Source of the DNA: JBDHWG01 sp046328525
GTDB lineage: Bacteria > Chloroflexota > Anaerolineae > Epilineales > JAHCIE01
NCBI GenBank assembly: GCA_046328525.1
Contig: JAXLWK010000011.1
Location: forward strand, 62,001-126,000
Direction: 5' to 3'
Length of the DNA: 64,000 nucleotides
The position numbers and the translations under genes are program-made. Below, in pieces: positions 44,901-52,900 of this stretch. The number at the start of each line of letters is the position of its first letter. Position 1 is the stretch's first letter. The notes under the pieces were generated by a model. It saw only the letters and a list, made by a program, of their open reading frames with translations. It searched no databases and was not told the DNA's origin.

Positions 44901-46510
44901 GGGCTGAGGTTGTAGACCTTGATCGGGTATTGGAAGGTGTCGCCGACCTTTACAACCGGCACGTTAGCGGCCTTGCTGGCGGCGAGACACCCATTCCACA
45001 CGAAGTCGGTCGGGTCGTAGTAGCGCCAGATGTGGTCTTTGCCGCCCTGGTCGCCGCCCGCGTCGCCGCCCATCGTGTCAGTGTGGAAGATGGGACAGCC
45101 CGTCTGGTCCAGGATCGAGCTGGTGTTGTTGACCTTGAACTGCACCCACACGTACTCAGGGCGGTTCAGGGTGAGCTGGCCGATGCTCCAGCGGACGGTC
45201 TTGGGGCTGACGGTGTCCGTCTGGGAGACCGTCGCTGGCAGGGGGTTCCCCGGGCTGAGCGTCACGCCCAGGTTGCTGGCATCAACGCCGGCCAGGCCGA
45301 GCGTCGTGCTGCGCAGACCCGGCTGGTCCTTGGAAGCGTTGCTGCCGGGGTACTTGATGCGCTGCCAGGGGCCGACCTTGATGGAGTTCTTCATGCGGTT
45401 GGGATCACCCGGGTTGGCGTCCCAGTAATCCTTGTCGAACTCCCATTGGTAGCCGCTCTGCGGACCGGCCACCATGTTCGCCAGGCCCCACGGCGCGTTG
45501 CCTCGGCCATCCACGTTGTCAATGATGGGTGTGCCGGGGTAGGACGGGTTCGTAGACCCCTTGATGCCGTAGGCCGCTTCTTGCTCGGCGTCCCACTTGT
45601 TCAACAGCGTTCCCAGGGCCGTGGCCGCGCCGATGGTGTCACCGCTGTTGTTGGTGAGCGCGCCGCCGGAGTACGTGCCGTAGGCCGTCTCAGGGCTGGT
45701 AGAGTAGAAGATGCCCGTGTCGCCGTAGACGCCGGCGATGGTGCCGTTGGCGAGGTTCGTGCCAGTTTCCACGGCCAGCGCGCTGACACCGTTGATGTTC
45801 GGACCCAGAGTCAGGCCCGCCAACGCCGGCTGCGCCTTCGCGCCGATGGGGCCGTCGCCGATGGCAATCAGCGACTGGCCCTTCATCGGCGCCTTCGGGT
45901 AGTTCCCCAGGCCGTCTGGAATGACGTAGGCGGCGTCGGTGAGCTGGACGCCGTTCGGCACGTAGAAGTCCACGTAGCCGCCTACGCCTGTGGCCGTGCC
46001 TGGGCCGGCGACGACCTTGATGATCAGGCCGAGGGTGTCGCCCACCTGAAGGAGCGGATTACCGGATCCGTTCACCCGGCTGTCTAGCAGCGCCTGGCTC
46101 GCCGGATCGAGGGAGGTGTAGACCATCGTCGTGTTCAGGTTATGCGCCGAGGCAGGCGGAACCTGGGGACCAACGAATATCTGCCCAATCATGATGAGCG
46201 GCTGGAGGAGCACCGCCACGATGAGGGCGAGGGAGAGCGCCGCGTGACGCGGGCTGACGCCCAACCTGGGGCGCGACCGACGGGCCGCGCCGGGGGAGCG
46301 GAAGCGCGCCGCAATGCTGCCATCGCGCCATGCGACGGGCCGAGGCGCGGGCAGCGCCGGACGCCAGAGCTGCCGGGCACGAGTCTGGCAGCTCTCGAAT
46401 GTCTGCCGAATGGATGTTGCGGACTGGGCGGTCCGCGTGCGTACCCGCGCCAGAAGCCAGGCAGCAAAAAGCACAATCGCACGACGCACGAATGTAGTGT
46501 GTCGAGACAT
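32996..46510 (-). CDS. Giant secreted SdrD_B protein with six-blade kelch-like insert (4504 aa)
   Basis: The protein has an Arg-rich N-terminus, a hydrophobic segment (about 91-113) and an AxA-type cleavage site before HNLNTT (A122/H123). A conserved domain of about 400 residues is shared with the 3527-residue neighbour, followed by DUF11-like segments. SdrD_B-like units number about 27: 11 before a Thr-Pro linker (about 2650-2745) and 16 after it (about 2747-4374), with D-x-N-G-x-G-x-x-(D/Q)-P-x-EPG loops. A kelch-like propeller of six blades (about 1304-1580; (Y/F)RYD...NTW motifs) is inserted between the two groups of SdrD_B units. The C-terminus is an FnIII-like domain (GFRLLRS...YYRIE) ending in YRVYLPLLLQNS. 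No LPxTG motif is present. Surface adhesin or sheath function is inferred. Confidence 0.85.
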   Translation of the reverse strand: MSRHTTFVRRAIVLFAAWLLARVRTRTAQSATSIRQTFESCQTRARQLWRPALPAPRPVAWRDGSIAARFRSPGAARRSRPRLGVSPRHAALSLALIVAVLLQPLIMIGQIFVGPQVPPASAHNLNTTMVYTSLDPASQALLDSRVNGSGNPLLQVGDTLGLIIKVVAGPGTATGVGGYVDFYVPNGVQLTDAAYVIPDGLGNYPKAPMKGQSLIAIGDGPIGAKAQPALAGLTLGPNINGVSALAVETGTNLANGTIAGVYGDTGIFYSTSPETAYGTYSGGALTNNSGDTIGAATALGTLLNKWDAEQEAAYGIKGSTNPSYPGTPIIDNVDGRGNAPWGLANMVAGPQSGYQWEFDKDYWDANPGDPNRMKNSIKVGPWQRIKYPGSNASKDQPGLRSTTLGLAGVDASNLGVTLSPGNPLPATVSQTDTVSPKTVRWSIGQLTLNRPEYVWVQFKVNNTSSILDQTGCPIFHTDTMGGDAGGDQGGKDHIWRYYDPTDFVWNGCLAASKAANVPVVKVGDTFQYPIKVYNLSPTKTLTNVVIQDTLPSGLTFVSAVPSPTSGPNPLVWNVGTLAPGQKFQTTVTVKVTGTGPFQDTLTITSNELPPQTDKDITPSGSIPYLVLDKSAAPTSISPGGTVQWTAIVKNSGSGPSGNPTVITDYLPAGFTYGSLVSAVANGATVTAGTTVNSANPSQPVFTVPAGVNSGQQLTLTFTATASASINPGQYCNQISVLQAGVPLQSGQAGCVSVGGGQIGDTVYRDWNGNGAQDPGDLGFSGVSVNLYAGSCPPGGSPIKTAITDANGAYLFTGLTTPANYCVVPATPGGGQGVPAGYSLTTGNNPLSVSLSANQQFLTADFGYKPGGTGNIGDTVFDDLNNNGAQDGGEPGISGITVDLYADNNGNGIIDPTDPKIATTTTNGSGVYGFSTLATGLSYLVNVDKTQSALTGYFSPNSFVASTNDPQPVPNLSGSYLNADFGFFGQTPGSIGDKVCIDSNGDNLCSASETGIPGINVNLFRDANGDGVPQGVELVTTTTTDGSGLYSFPGLGPGNYIVTVSSSDPNAPSGYVPGLVQQNVTLAVGQNVTTADFPYTQLLSKTASPASTTQNSNITFTLKPNYTGGELLSNLTIMDPIPAGTTYVNGSATAGGAQAAYSSSAAVGGNDGQTTSGATVSPTTAAVGGTLNVTVNLANLTGQPTVSNAAPTLTVNGGGATCTGPTPASATLAANTNQNFAFVCTPTTVGEFTFTADATGTVAGSPYDFPAAISNSALVTPTGGSNVVTWSLGSNTAGVPGISTSSGTLPGLYAFQGNNKNAFWRYDISPNTWTAKANTPAAVKQGGALTYDGSTYIYGFQGNGKNVFWRYDVAGNTWAARANAPGNVSDGGALVYLAPYVYALQGGGKNVFWRYDPTANSWTTRAPVKVGATNYNVSKGGALTTDGTYIYALQGGGKKIFLRYDPTANTWSRLADTPANVNAGGALVRLGNFIYAFQGDSQVFWRYDIAANTWATRAVLPVKENYGGALATDGTYIYALAGNNTTGFYRYDPVANTWVARAVTLAQVNMGGALVFVNGNGSLDTSNAITAVPTLITQGDTVNVVMTLRTGVNTVTNVTPSSLTINRTNVTGGTCSGPTPASQASIPPNTPVTFTWSCSGFTIGTTPGSLTFAASASGTGGSFASATSNSVLTIPTLSFQAKVGNPTTVSTVQNAAIIMDDSGAIPAAPSNTTRTPITGTSNPSASLGDTVCVDTNSNGLCDAGEPGVAGVTVYLKNQTGTTTLATIATDVNGNYLFPNLAAGTYTITYDQTTLPAGDIPSTPVTLQRTLTTGQQVTDADFGVQPPGIYDIGDTVWLDSNNDGVQQAGEPGLPNIGVSLYRDINGNGSLDAGDVLLQTTTTDASGVYAFTGLPNGKYLVQVDTTSTVTAPDGATPTLASAMTATTGTLNPKAVTVNNANILNADFGYNWSGQIGDTVYYDDNGNGAQNGGEPGVAGVVVDLYLDSNGNSILDPGEPLAVITATDANGNYLFSNLPPGNYIVEAESQTVPNRSNPATYGAMISTVGEELPVTLLAGGSNLTADFGFIERGMVGEAVFKDLNGNGIQDPGEPGISGVTVTLKDAAGNTVGTTTTDTNGNYQFLVAPGNYQVQVPPTAGNGAGVPNPTTPTSVLTTVVGGAQNLTANFGFAANGTIGDTIFNDANNNGVQDAGEPGIPNVTVQLYDNANNLLAAQATDANGKYSFTGLATGTYTVQVVAATLPSGWTQTAQPGPSGSVSCNNPTPTCSTANTITLATGATNNNQDFGFKAPQTTVSVSGTVWNDANGDQVIGGGEAKLPNVTVNVAIDFNADNIVDQTVTTTTDANGAYSVSGIPTGSNVSITVDTTTLPSPSATWTQTAPTPIPPGAYTITNIQATQTQKNFGYRQQPASISGTVCIGDTNGQCNNGETPVQNVTVTLVDVSTGLVVATTTTNGSGQYTFSNLGPGTYQVSTSNLPGGTINISDADGGNPNSILVTLAAAQSVTGQDFEINVPPTNTPTPTATPTTGGVAGKVCNDANNNAVCDPGESGIPGVTVKLYTPGPDGILGTNDDVLFGTTSTDGSGNYTFTNVSAGPVRVVQTIPSGYTSTVPYLDVTVPGGLTVTANFPDVQNTPTPTATATGTETPTPSPTINKTPIIPTDTPTATPTNTTVPPTNTPTPTNTTVPPTNTPTPTNTPTPTNTPTNTPTNTPTNTPTNTPTNTPTNTPTPTSTIPSTLGSVQGTVFDDLNGNGVRDPGEPGHPNVTVNLLDPNGNPVPGFTTTTDANGDYIFTNVIPGPYKVQEVTPTGYTPTTTNPLPISVPAGGTAIADFGIQQLTQPQKSNVSGVVFNDFNGNGVRDPGEPGIPNVTITLLDQSGNPTGLTTTTDANGNYLFPNVTPATYQVQETDPAGFVSTTPNNVSVVAPPGGTGNADFGDRQSPQPQTSNVVGNVFNDVNGNGVRDPGEPGIPGVTVTLKDTNGNPVGSPATTDGLGNYQFPNVTPGPYTVVETDPSGFVSTTPNSVAVNAPAGGTAVADFGDQQAPPPGDGKVAGNVFNDLNGDGVRQPNEPGIPGVTVTLKDPSGNPVGTTTTDASGNYSFPNVPPGTYTVVETDPPGFVSTTPNSVAVVVTPNSTSNADFGDQQLAQPQKANVAGTVWNDLNGDGVFQPSEPGIPGVTVTLKDGSGTTVATTTTDAVGNYLFPNVTPGPYTVVETDPSGFVSTTPNSVAVNAPAGGTAYANFGDQKAPTQGNGNVTGTVFNDLNGNGTQDPGEPGIPGVTVTLKDPSGTPVGTTTTDASGNYSFPNVPPGTYTVVETDPPGFVSTTPNSVPVVVTPNSTTNADFGDRQAPQPQKANVVGTVFEDINGNGTQEPGEPGIANVTVTLKDGSGTTVGSTTTDGVGNYQFPNVNPGPYTVVETDPSGFVSTTPNSVAVNAPAGGTAVANFGDQKAPTQGNGNVTGTVFNDLNGNGTQDPGEPGIPGVTVTLKDPSGTPVGTTTTDASGNYSFPNVPPGTYTVVETDPPGFVSTTPNSVPVVVTPNSTTNADFGDRQAPQPQKANVVGTVFEDINGNGTQEPGEPGIANVTVTLKDGSGTTVGTTTTDPVGNYQFPNVTPGPYTVVETDPAGFVSTTPNSVAVNAPAGGTAVANFGDQKAPTQGNGNVTGTVFNDLNGNGTQDPGEPGIPGVTVTLKDPSGNPVGTTTTDASGNYSFPNVPPGTYTVVETDPPGFVSTTPNSVPVVVTPNSTTNADFGDRQTPQPQKANVVGTVFEDINGNGTQEPGEPGIANVTVTLKDGSGTTVGSTTTDGVGNYQFPNVTPGPYTVVETDPAGFVSTTPNSVAVNAPAGGTAVANFGDQKAPTQGNGNVTGTVFNDLNGNGTQDPGEPGIPGVTVTLKDPSGTPVGTTTTDASGNYSFPNVPPGPYVVNETPPAGFTPTTLPNVPVSVTPGGTVNADFGNQQLTNPQKGNVTGTVWNDINGDGVQQPGEPGVPGVKIELRDPTQTSLFAVTYTDANGNYIFPNVTPQAYVVYENVPAGFVNTTPISVPVAVLPGGVANADFGIQKSPTPGTGNIDGTVFNDTNGDGVRQPGEPGIPGATVTLKDQNGNPVATTTTDPSGNYSFPNVPPGSYTVTETVPPGYTPTTPTTVPVSVTSGSTNNVDFGNQPAPQPGTGNLTGTVFYDINGDGVQQPLEPGIPNVSLTALGPSGLLTTTTDANGNYAFLSVAPGSYTVTETVPTGYTATTPTTKSVTVPTNGTGNADFGNQLKGSVSGVVFNDVNGDGINQPTENGIGGVVITLKDSGGNTVQTTTTAADGSYLFYGVTPGAYTVVQTLPLNYTNTTPLSVAVTVPSGGAAYADFGDKMVQSPTNVVLTSFTGDAAGRDAKLTWATATEVDVLGFRLLRSDKVDGPYSQLGDVIPATGLGGGDVYQYMDTGLPAGTWYYRIEVVSLQSSVITTGGPVAVTITSEYRVYLPLLLQNSVLVRPSVADQWWSE
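34700..36780 (-). repeat. 612-bp higher-order repeat of paired SdrD_B units
   Basis: The same sequence block begins at 34801, 35413, 36025 and 36637, exactly 612 bp apart. Each period codes two SdrD_B units of 102 residues with alternating types (VTGTVFNDLNGNG and VVGTVFEDINGNG). Copies are almost identical, indicating very recent amplification or gene conversion. Frame is kept. Confidence 0.9.
38289..38480 (-). repeat. 12-bp in-frame minisatellite in Thr-Pro linker of the 4504-aa gene
   Basis: Repeats of GGCGTGTTCGTC (TNTP on the minus strand) are interrupted by GGCGTC and by two copies of a TTVPP-coding variant. It is the same unit as at 28164-28271. It separates the N-terminal modular region from the C-terminal SdrD_B rod. 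Confidence 0.8.
41780..42600 (-). other. Kelch-like six-blade propeller module within the 4504-aa gene
   Basis: Six units of about 45 codons contain YALQG.GKNVFWRYDP..N(S/T)W or close variants with a following GGAL strand, the kelch pattern. The module replaces, at the same scaffold point, two DNRLRE domains found in the neighbouring paralogue. Confidence 0.75.
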
Positions 46511-46800
46511 GGTTCCCCCCCTATTCAGGTGGCTCGCAGCCGAGTCGCGTCAGAGAGTCTGACGCACAAAGCAGGCTTGATACAACGCGAAAGCCAGGAC
46601 AGGTGTGCCATCGAACGAGACAGGTCTCGGACGATGCCCTCTCGAATGACGGATCAGCTCTTACGTAGCTCACGCCGCGGCTTTTCACACCGAGTCATGA
46701 GTTGGGAGCGACAATTAGGGTGTAGTCACACAATACGGGGTGAGACGGCAGATGTGCATGAAGAGCGTGAAGGCCACAAATCCCCCCCCATTCATTAACG

Positions 46801-46833
46801 ATTATACCCTGCGCATGTTACGAACCGTGTTAA
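46801..46833 (-). promoter_or_regulatory. Promoter-like TATAAT upstream of the 4504-aa gene
   Basis: Minus-strand TATAAT (46801-46806) is a perfect -10. The nearest good -35, TTAACA (46828-46833), is 21 bp away, longer than optimal. It lies just past the palindrome that may end the upstream transcript, so it could start a separate one. Confidence 0.4.
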
Positions 46834-46930
46834 GGTACAAGCGCTATTTCTGCCCCATTCTCCTTTTTGGCACAGAATCGTATGTTCGGGGCGGTCGTCC
46901 GGATAGAGCGTCTGTTCCTATTTCGGTCCT

Positions 46931-46957
46931 GTAGGGGCGGGTTTGAACCGCCCCTAC
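46931..46957. repeat. Second copy of GTAGGGGCGG palindrome
   Basis: GTAGGGGCGG and CCGCCCCTAC form 10-bp arms around GTTTGAA. It is related to the 29-bp palindrome at 9870-9898. It starts 29 bp past the stop of the 3527-residue gene, matching the position of the other copy after its gene. Confidence 0.6.
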
Positions 46958-46985
46958 ATTCGCCGGCCTGGACTGCGCCGGCCCG

Positions 46986-49900
46986 TTACTGCTTCGGCGG
47001 GTTGGGACCGCGCGTGGTTCGCTGCGGCCCAAGCTCCACGCGCAGCGGCCCCTGCGCCCCGATGACCTGGCCGCCATCGCCGATCACTTCCAGGCGATAG
47101 TACCACGTGCCGGGCCGCGCGGTGCGGTCGGTCACCTGGTACACGCTGCCGGCGCCGCCGAGGCCCTGCGCCCCGATGACGTCGCCCACCTGGCGATAGC
47201 CGCCGTCGGGGTTGGCGCTGCGCAGCAGGCGGAAGCCTGTCACGCCCGACTCCGCCGCCGTCGCCCACTCGACGACCGCGCCATCCTCGACGTCGGCCGT
47301 GAAGGACATGACCTGGACGGCGGTCGGGGCCTGGCGAACCTGGTCGAAGAAGTTCGCCACGGCTGAGCCGCCCGACGGCACGGTGACAGCCACAGTGTTG
47401 GCGGTGACGCTCTGGAAGCCGACCGGGTCCGTTTCCAGGACCTTGTAGTTGCCCGGCGTCACGCCGAGGAACTGGTAAGTGCCGTCCGGCAGCGTCGTCG
47501 TCACCCGCAGCTGCTGGTTCGAGACCGGGTCCACAAGCTGGATGGTCACGCCGCCAATCCCGACCTCGCCAGGGTTGAGCTGGCCGTTGCCGTTGAGGTC
47601 GTTGACCACGATGCCTGAGATGACGCCCTTCACCCAGTTAAAGAAGTTGGCCGACGCCGAGCCGCCTGACGGCACGGTGACTGTCACCGCCGACGCCGAC
47701 GTGTTCACCAGGGGCGGCGTGACCGTCTCCGAGACGGTGTAGCCGCCGGGCGCGACGTTCGTGAAAATGTACGTGCCATCGGCCGCCGTGGTCGTCGTCC
47801 CGACGACCTGGCCGCCAGGGTTGGTCGCAAGCTGGATGACGATGCCACCAAGCGGCGGCTCACCCGCGTCCTGCGTCCCGTTGCCGTTCAGGTCGTTGAA
47901 CTTGATGCCGGACACGGTCCCGTTCTGGCGAATGCCGAAGTTGGCGTAGCCGGCGCCGCCCGGCGGGACGGCCACGTTCACCGTCGTCGGCGTCGTAGCG
48001 CCGTAGCCGCTGGGCACGGTCTCGACGACCTTGTAGTTGCCCGACGGCACGCTCGTGAACACGTAGTAGCCGTCGCCGGCCGTCGTCGTCGTCGCTACGA
48101 CCTGGTTGGTCTGGGCATTGATGAGCTGAACGGTCACACCGCCCACGCCCATCTCGCCGGCATCCTGGACGCCGTTGCCGCTCAGGTCGTTGTACACGCT
48201 GCCGCTCACCGAGCCAATCTGCTGGTCGGCGAAGTTGGCGATGCCGACCCCGCCCGCCGGCAGAACGACCGGCACGCTGTTGGGCGACGTGCTCACGAAA
48301 CCGGCCGGGTCCGTCTCCTTGACCTGATACGTGCCGGCCGGCAGCGGCGTGAAGGCGTAGGAGCCGTCGGTCGCCGTCTGAGTGGTGGCGACAAGGACGT
48401 CATCGCCGGTATTGAGCGTGTTGTCCGTGCCAGCGCCATAGAGCTGGATCGTCACGCCGCTCAGGCCGCTCTCGCCGGGGTCGGCCGCGCCGTTGCCGTT
48501 GAGGTCGTTGGTGACGACACCCACGATGGCGGCGAGCTGGCGGTCGCCAAAGTTGGCGTACCCGACGCCGCCCGCCGGCACCGCGACGAGGACGTCGTTC
48601 GGCGTCGTGCTGGCGTAGCCGGACGGATCCGTCTCGCGCACGTCGTACATGCCGGGCGCGACACTGGTGAAGCTGTAGTTCCCGTTGGCGTCCGTCGTCG
48701 TCGTAGCGATGATGGTGATGCCATCCGACGGGTTGACGAGCTGCACTGTGACGTTGGGAATGCCCGCCTCGCCTGGCTCCTGGACGCCGCTACCGTTGAC
48801 GTCGTTGAACACCGTGCCGACGATGGTCGCGGTCTGCTGGTTGCCGAAGTCGGCGCTGGCCGCGCCGCCCGCCGGCACGCTCACCGGCACGGTCGTCGGT
48901 GTCGTGGGCGCGTAGCCGCTCGGCGTGGTCTCCTTGACCACGTAGGGGCCGGGGTTGACGAAGCCAAAGCTGTAGTAGCCGTTCGCGTCCGTCGTCGTTG
49001 TGCCGACGACGGTGTTGTTCGTCGCGCTGATGAGCTGCACGGTGACGTTCGGGATGCCCGGCTCACCCGCCCCCTGGACGCCGTCGCCGTTCTTGTCGTT
49101 GTAGACGGTGCCGTTGACGGTTCCCTGCTGCTGGTTGCCGAAGTCGGCGATGGCCGTCCCGCCCGCCGGCGCCGTCAGCGTCACCGGGTTGGGCGTCGTG
49201 TTGGTGAAGCCCACCGGCAGCGCTTCCTTGACCACGTAGGGTCCAGGCGTCAGGTTCGGGAAGGTGTAGCCGCCGCTCGCATTCGTGATAGTCGTCGCGA
49301 GGACCGTTCCCGTCGTCGGGTTGATCAGCTCGACGGTCACGCCGCCCATGCCCGGCTCGCCGGGGTCGCGCCCGCCGTCGCCGTTGAGGTCATCGTACAC
49401 CGTGCCGGTGATGGCCGCCGGCTGGGCCGGTGTCGTCGGGGTCGGCGTCGGGGTCAGCTGCGCGTTGCCGAAGTCCACCGTGCGCGTCCCACCGGCCGGC
49501 AGGCTGAAGCTCACGCTCGTCGGCGTGGTGTTGCTGTAGCCCGACGGCACGGTCTCGCGCACCTGGTAGGTACCGGCCGGCCGGTTGTAGAAGCCGTAGT
49601 TGCCCAGGCTGTCGGTCGTTGTCGTCGCCACGAGGACGTCGTCGCCCGTGCCGAAGATGCCGTCCGGCCCGGCCTGGTACAGGCTCACGGTCACATTGGG
49701 GATGCCGCCCTCGCCGGGATCCTTCGTCCCGCTCAGGTTGGCGTCGTTGTACACCGTGCCGTCAATCGTGCCGCTGGTGGCGCTGACGGTCGGGGTCGGC
49801 GTCGGCGTCGGCGTCCGGGTCGGCGTCGCGGTGGCCGGCGGCGGCGTCTGGGAGATGCCGAAGTCGGCTGAACCGGCGCCGTTGGCCGGCACGGTGACGG

Positions 49901-52900
49901 GCTGCGTCACCGGCGTGGTATTGAAGTAGCCGTTGGGCGTCGTCACCTGCACCGTGTACGCGCCCGGCGCTAGATTCGGGAAGCTGTACGCGCCCGTCGG
50001 CCCGGTGGTTGTCGTCCCGATGACGGTGTTGTTCGGCCCAAGCAACGTCACCGTTACGTTCGGCACGCCCTGCTCGCCGCCGTCCTTGACCCCGTTCTGG
50101 TTCGCGTCGTTGAACACGATGCCCTGGACGGAGCCGAGGCCCGGCACGGCGGTGACAATGGCCGTCGGCGTGGGCGAAGGCGTCGGCGTGGCCGTCGGTA
50201 GCTGTCCCACCTCGAAGTCGCGGCCCGTGACGGTCTGGCCGGGGGCCAGGTTCACGGTGATGAGGTTCGGGTTGCCGCCGTCGGCGTCCGACAGGCTGGT
50301 GTAGCCGGCCAACACGGTCGTCACGACCTGGTAGACGAGCGGCGGCAGGTTGGTGAAGCTGTACGCGCCGCTGCCGTCGGTCGCTGTCGAGCTGACCACG
50401 GTGTTGTTGGTCGTGTCAATCAGGGACACCGGCACGTTCGCCAGCCCCGGCTCGCCCGGGTTACACTGGCCGTTGGTGTCGCCCACGCACACCTTGCCGG
50501 CGATGCTGCCGAGCTGCTGCGCGTAGCCGAAGTTCTTCTGCGTCTGGTTGGCGCTGATGCCCGTGATGGTGTACGTACCCGGCGGGATCGGCGTCGGCGC
50601 CGTCTGCGTCCACTGGGATGTGGGCGCGGGCAGCGTCGCGGCGTCCGACGACACCGTGACGTTGCTCCCGGCGGGGATGCCGCCGATGGTGTAAGCGCCG
50701 TTGTTGTCGGTGGGTATCGTGAACACGAAGTCCGGCGTGTTGTCGCCGTTCGTGTCCACGCTGACGCGCACCGTCACGCCCGGCAGGCCAGTCTCGCCGC
50801 CGTTGATGTTGCCGTTCTTGTCGGCGTCGTTCCAGACTGTGCCGCTGACGCTGTACGTCGTGACGCTCGGCGCGCGGTAGCCGAAGTCCTGGGTCAGGAC
50901 CTGGGCGCCGCCGCTGATGGTCGCCGTCCCCTTGTTGTCGCACGTCGTGCACGGCACGCCGGGCTGATCGGGGTCGGCGGTCTGCACCCATCCGGCCGGG
51001 ATCGTCGTCGTGTCAATGACCACGCTGTACGTTCCGTCGGCCAGGCCCTTGAACAGGTACTTGCCCTGGGCGTCGGTCGCCAGGACGCGGAGGGTGTTGT
51101 TCGAGCCGTCCTTGAGCAAGACCGTGACAGACGGGATACCGGCCTCGCCCGCGTTCTGGACGCCGTTGCCGTTGACGTCGTTGAACACGGTGTCGCCGAT
51201 TGCGCCGTTGTAGGCAAAACCGAAGTCGTCGGTCGTCACGGCGTCGCCGGGGTTGACAGTGTTGGTGTAGCTGCCGCCGGCCGGCGCGCTCAGGTAGCTG
51301 CCCGCCACGGCGTTCGGGTTCACCTTGACGATGTAGGTTCCCGCCGACACAAGGAACTCGTAGTAGCCGTTGGCGGCGCTCGTCGTCGTAGCGAGCTGCG
51401 TCAGGCCGGTGCTGTCGTAGAGCTGCACCTGGACGCCGCCGATGCCCGGCTCGCCGGGATCCAGCTGACCGTTCGCATTCAGGTCGCGGTAGACCTCGTC
51501 GCCCAGGGTGGCCGCTGCCGCGAAGCCGAAGTCCGCCGTCAGGTCTGCCGTGTTCGGCTGGAGGGTCAGGGCCTTCGTCTCGCCCGTCGTCGCCACCATG
51601 TTGAACAGGTTCGGGTTCGACGGGTTCGGGATTGTCTGGTCCTCGACCTCGACCACGTAGTCGCCAGGCGGCAGATTCGAGAACAGGTACTTGCCCTGGG
51701 CGTCGGTGATGGCGACGGCGAGCTGCGGCTCAGCCGGATCCACAAGCCCGTTGCCGTTGCTGTCCTGGAACAGGTCCACGACGGCATTCGGCACGCCCGG
51801 CTCGCCGTTGTCCTGCTGCTTGTTGAAGTTGTTGTCGTAGTAGACCGTGTCGCCGATCGAGCCGCCCCAGTTGTAGCCAAAGTCGGCCGTCAGGACGCTC
51901 TGGCCCGGCGTCGCGATGGTGACCGGCCGCGGGTTGACGGTTCCCGTCGTCGGGTTCATGGCCGCGCCGATGGTCGTCGTCAGGTTCTCCGGCGTCGTGA
52001 CGTCGCTGTTCTGGTCCACCACGACCAGGTACTTGCCGGGCACGAGAGCGGTGAAGAGGTAGTTGCCGCTCGCGTCGGTGGTGGTCTGCTGGAGGAGCAC
52101 GTCGCCGGCGGAGAGTGTGCCGCTGTTGTCCGTGTCCTTGTAGAGCGTGACGCCCACGTTGGGCAGGCCGGACTCACCGGCTTCCTGCGCGCCGCTGTTG
52201 TTCGCGTCGAGCCAGACGGTGTCGCCGATGCTGCCGGCGCCCGGCGGCTGGAGACCGAAGTCGGCCTGCAAGTAGTTCTGGGCGTTGGCGAGCAGCACGG
52301 CGATCAGCGTCGGCGTCGTCGGGATGTAGCCCGACGGGGCCGTCGTCTGGTCGTAGCTGACCGTGTACGTCCCGGCGCCCAGCAGCGAGAACAGGTACTG
52401 GCCGTTGGCGTCGGTCGTCTGGGTCGTCTGCTGGTTGGTGTTCGTGTTCGTCAGGATGACGGTGACGTTCGGGATGCCCGGCTCGCCGCTGTCCTGGACA
52501 CCGTTGCCGTTCAGGTCAGCCCACACCGTGTCGCCGATGCTGCCGGAGCCGCCGGTTCCGTTGGTGAGGCGCGTCTGGACCTGGTTGCTCGGCGTGTCAG
52601 GGAAGGTGGCGTTGTCGCCCAGCACACCCTGGTTGAAGATGATCGTCGTGTTGGCCGGGTTGTCGGTCAGCACCTGGAACGTCAGCGGTGGGGTGACGAT
52701 CAGTGTCTCCGACGTGGCCTGCGCGAAGCTGTTGGTCGGCTGCGCTGTGCCGCTGAAGCTAATCTGGCGCGGCACCGAGTTCGCCGGCTGCGAGACGTTG
52801 TAGACGTAGGTGAAGGTGGCCGGGTTACCGGGGGACACCGTCACCGGGCCGGCCGGCGTCGGACCGCTCGCCAGGCTCGCGGTCACGTCGGCGGCCGTCA

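Larger units (their letters stand above)
46511..46985. other. Intergenic leader of the 4504-aa gene
   Basis: No coding sequence is recognised in these 475 bp. It contains a perfect TATAAT on the minus strand (46801-46806), a long potential untranslated leader of about 290 bases, and the second GTAGGGGCGG palindrome at 46931-46957 just past the end of the upstream gene. The leader near the ATG carries a G-run (GGGGGGG) that may act as Shine-Dalgarno. Confidence 0.6.

Noticed and set aside
32996..46510. LPxTG-type sortase anchoring of the giant proteins
   Set aside because: No LPxTG-like motif followed by a hydrophobic helix and basic tail is found at any C-terminus. The YLPLLL ending is not followed by a membrane helix.
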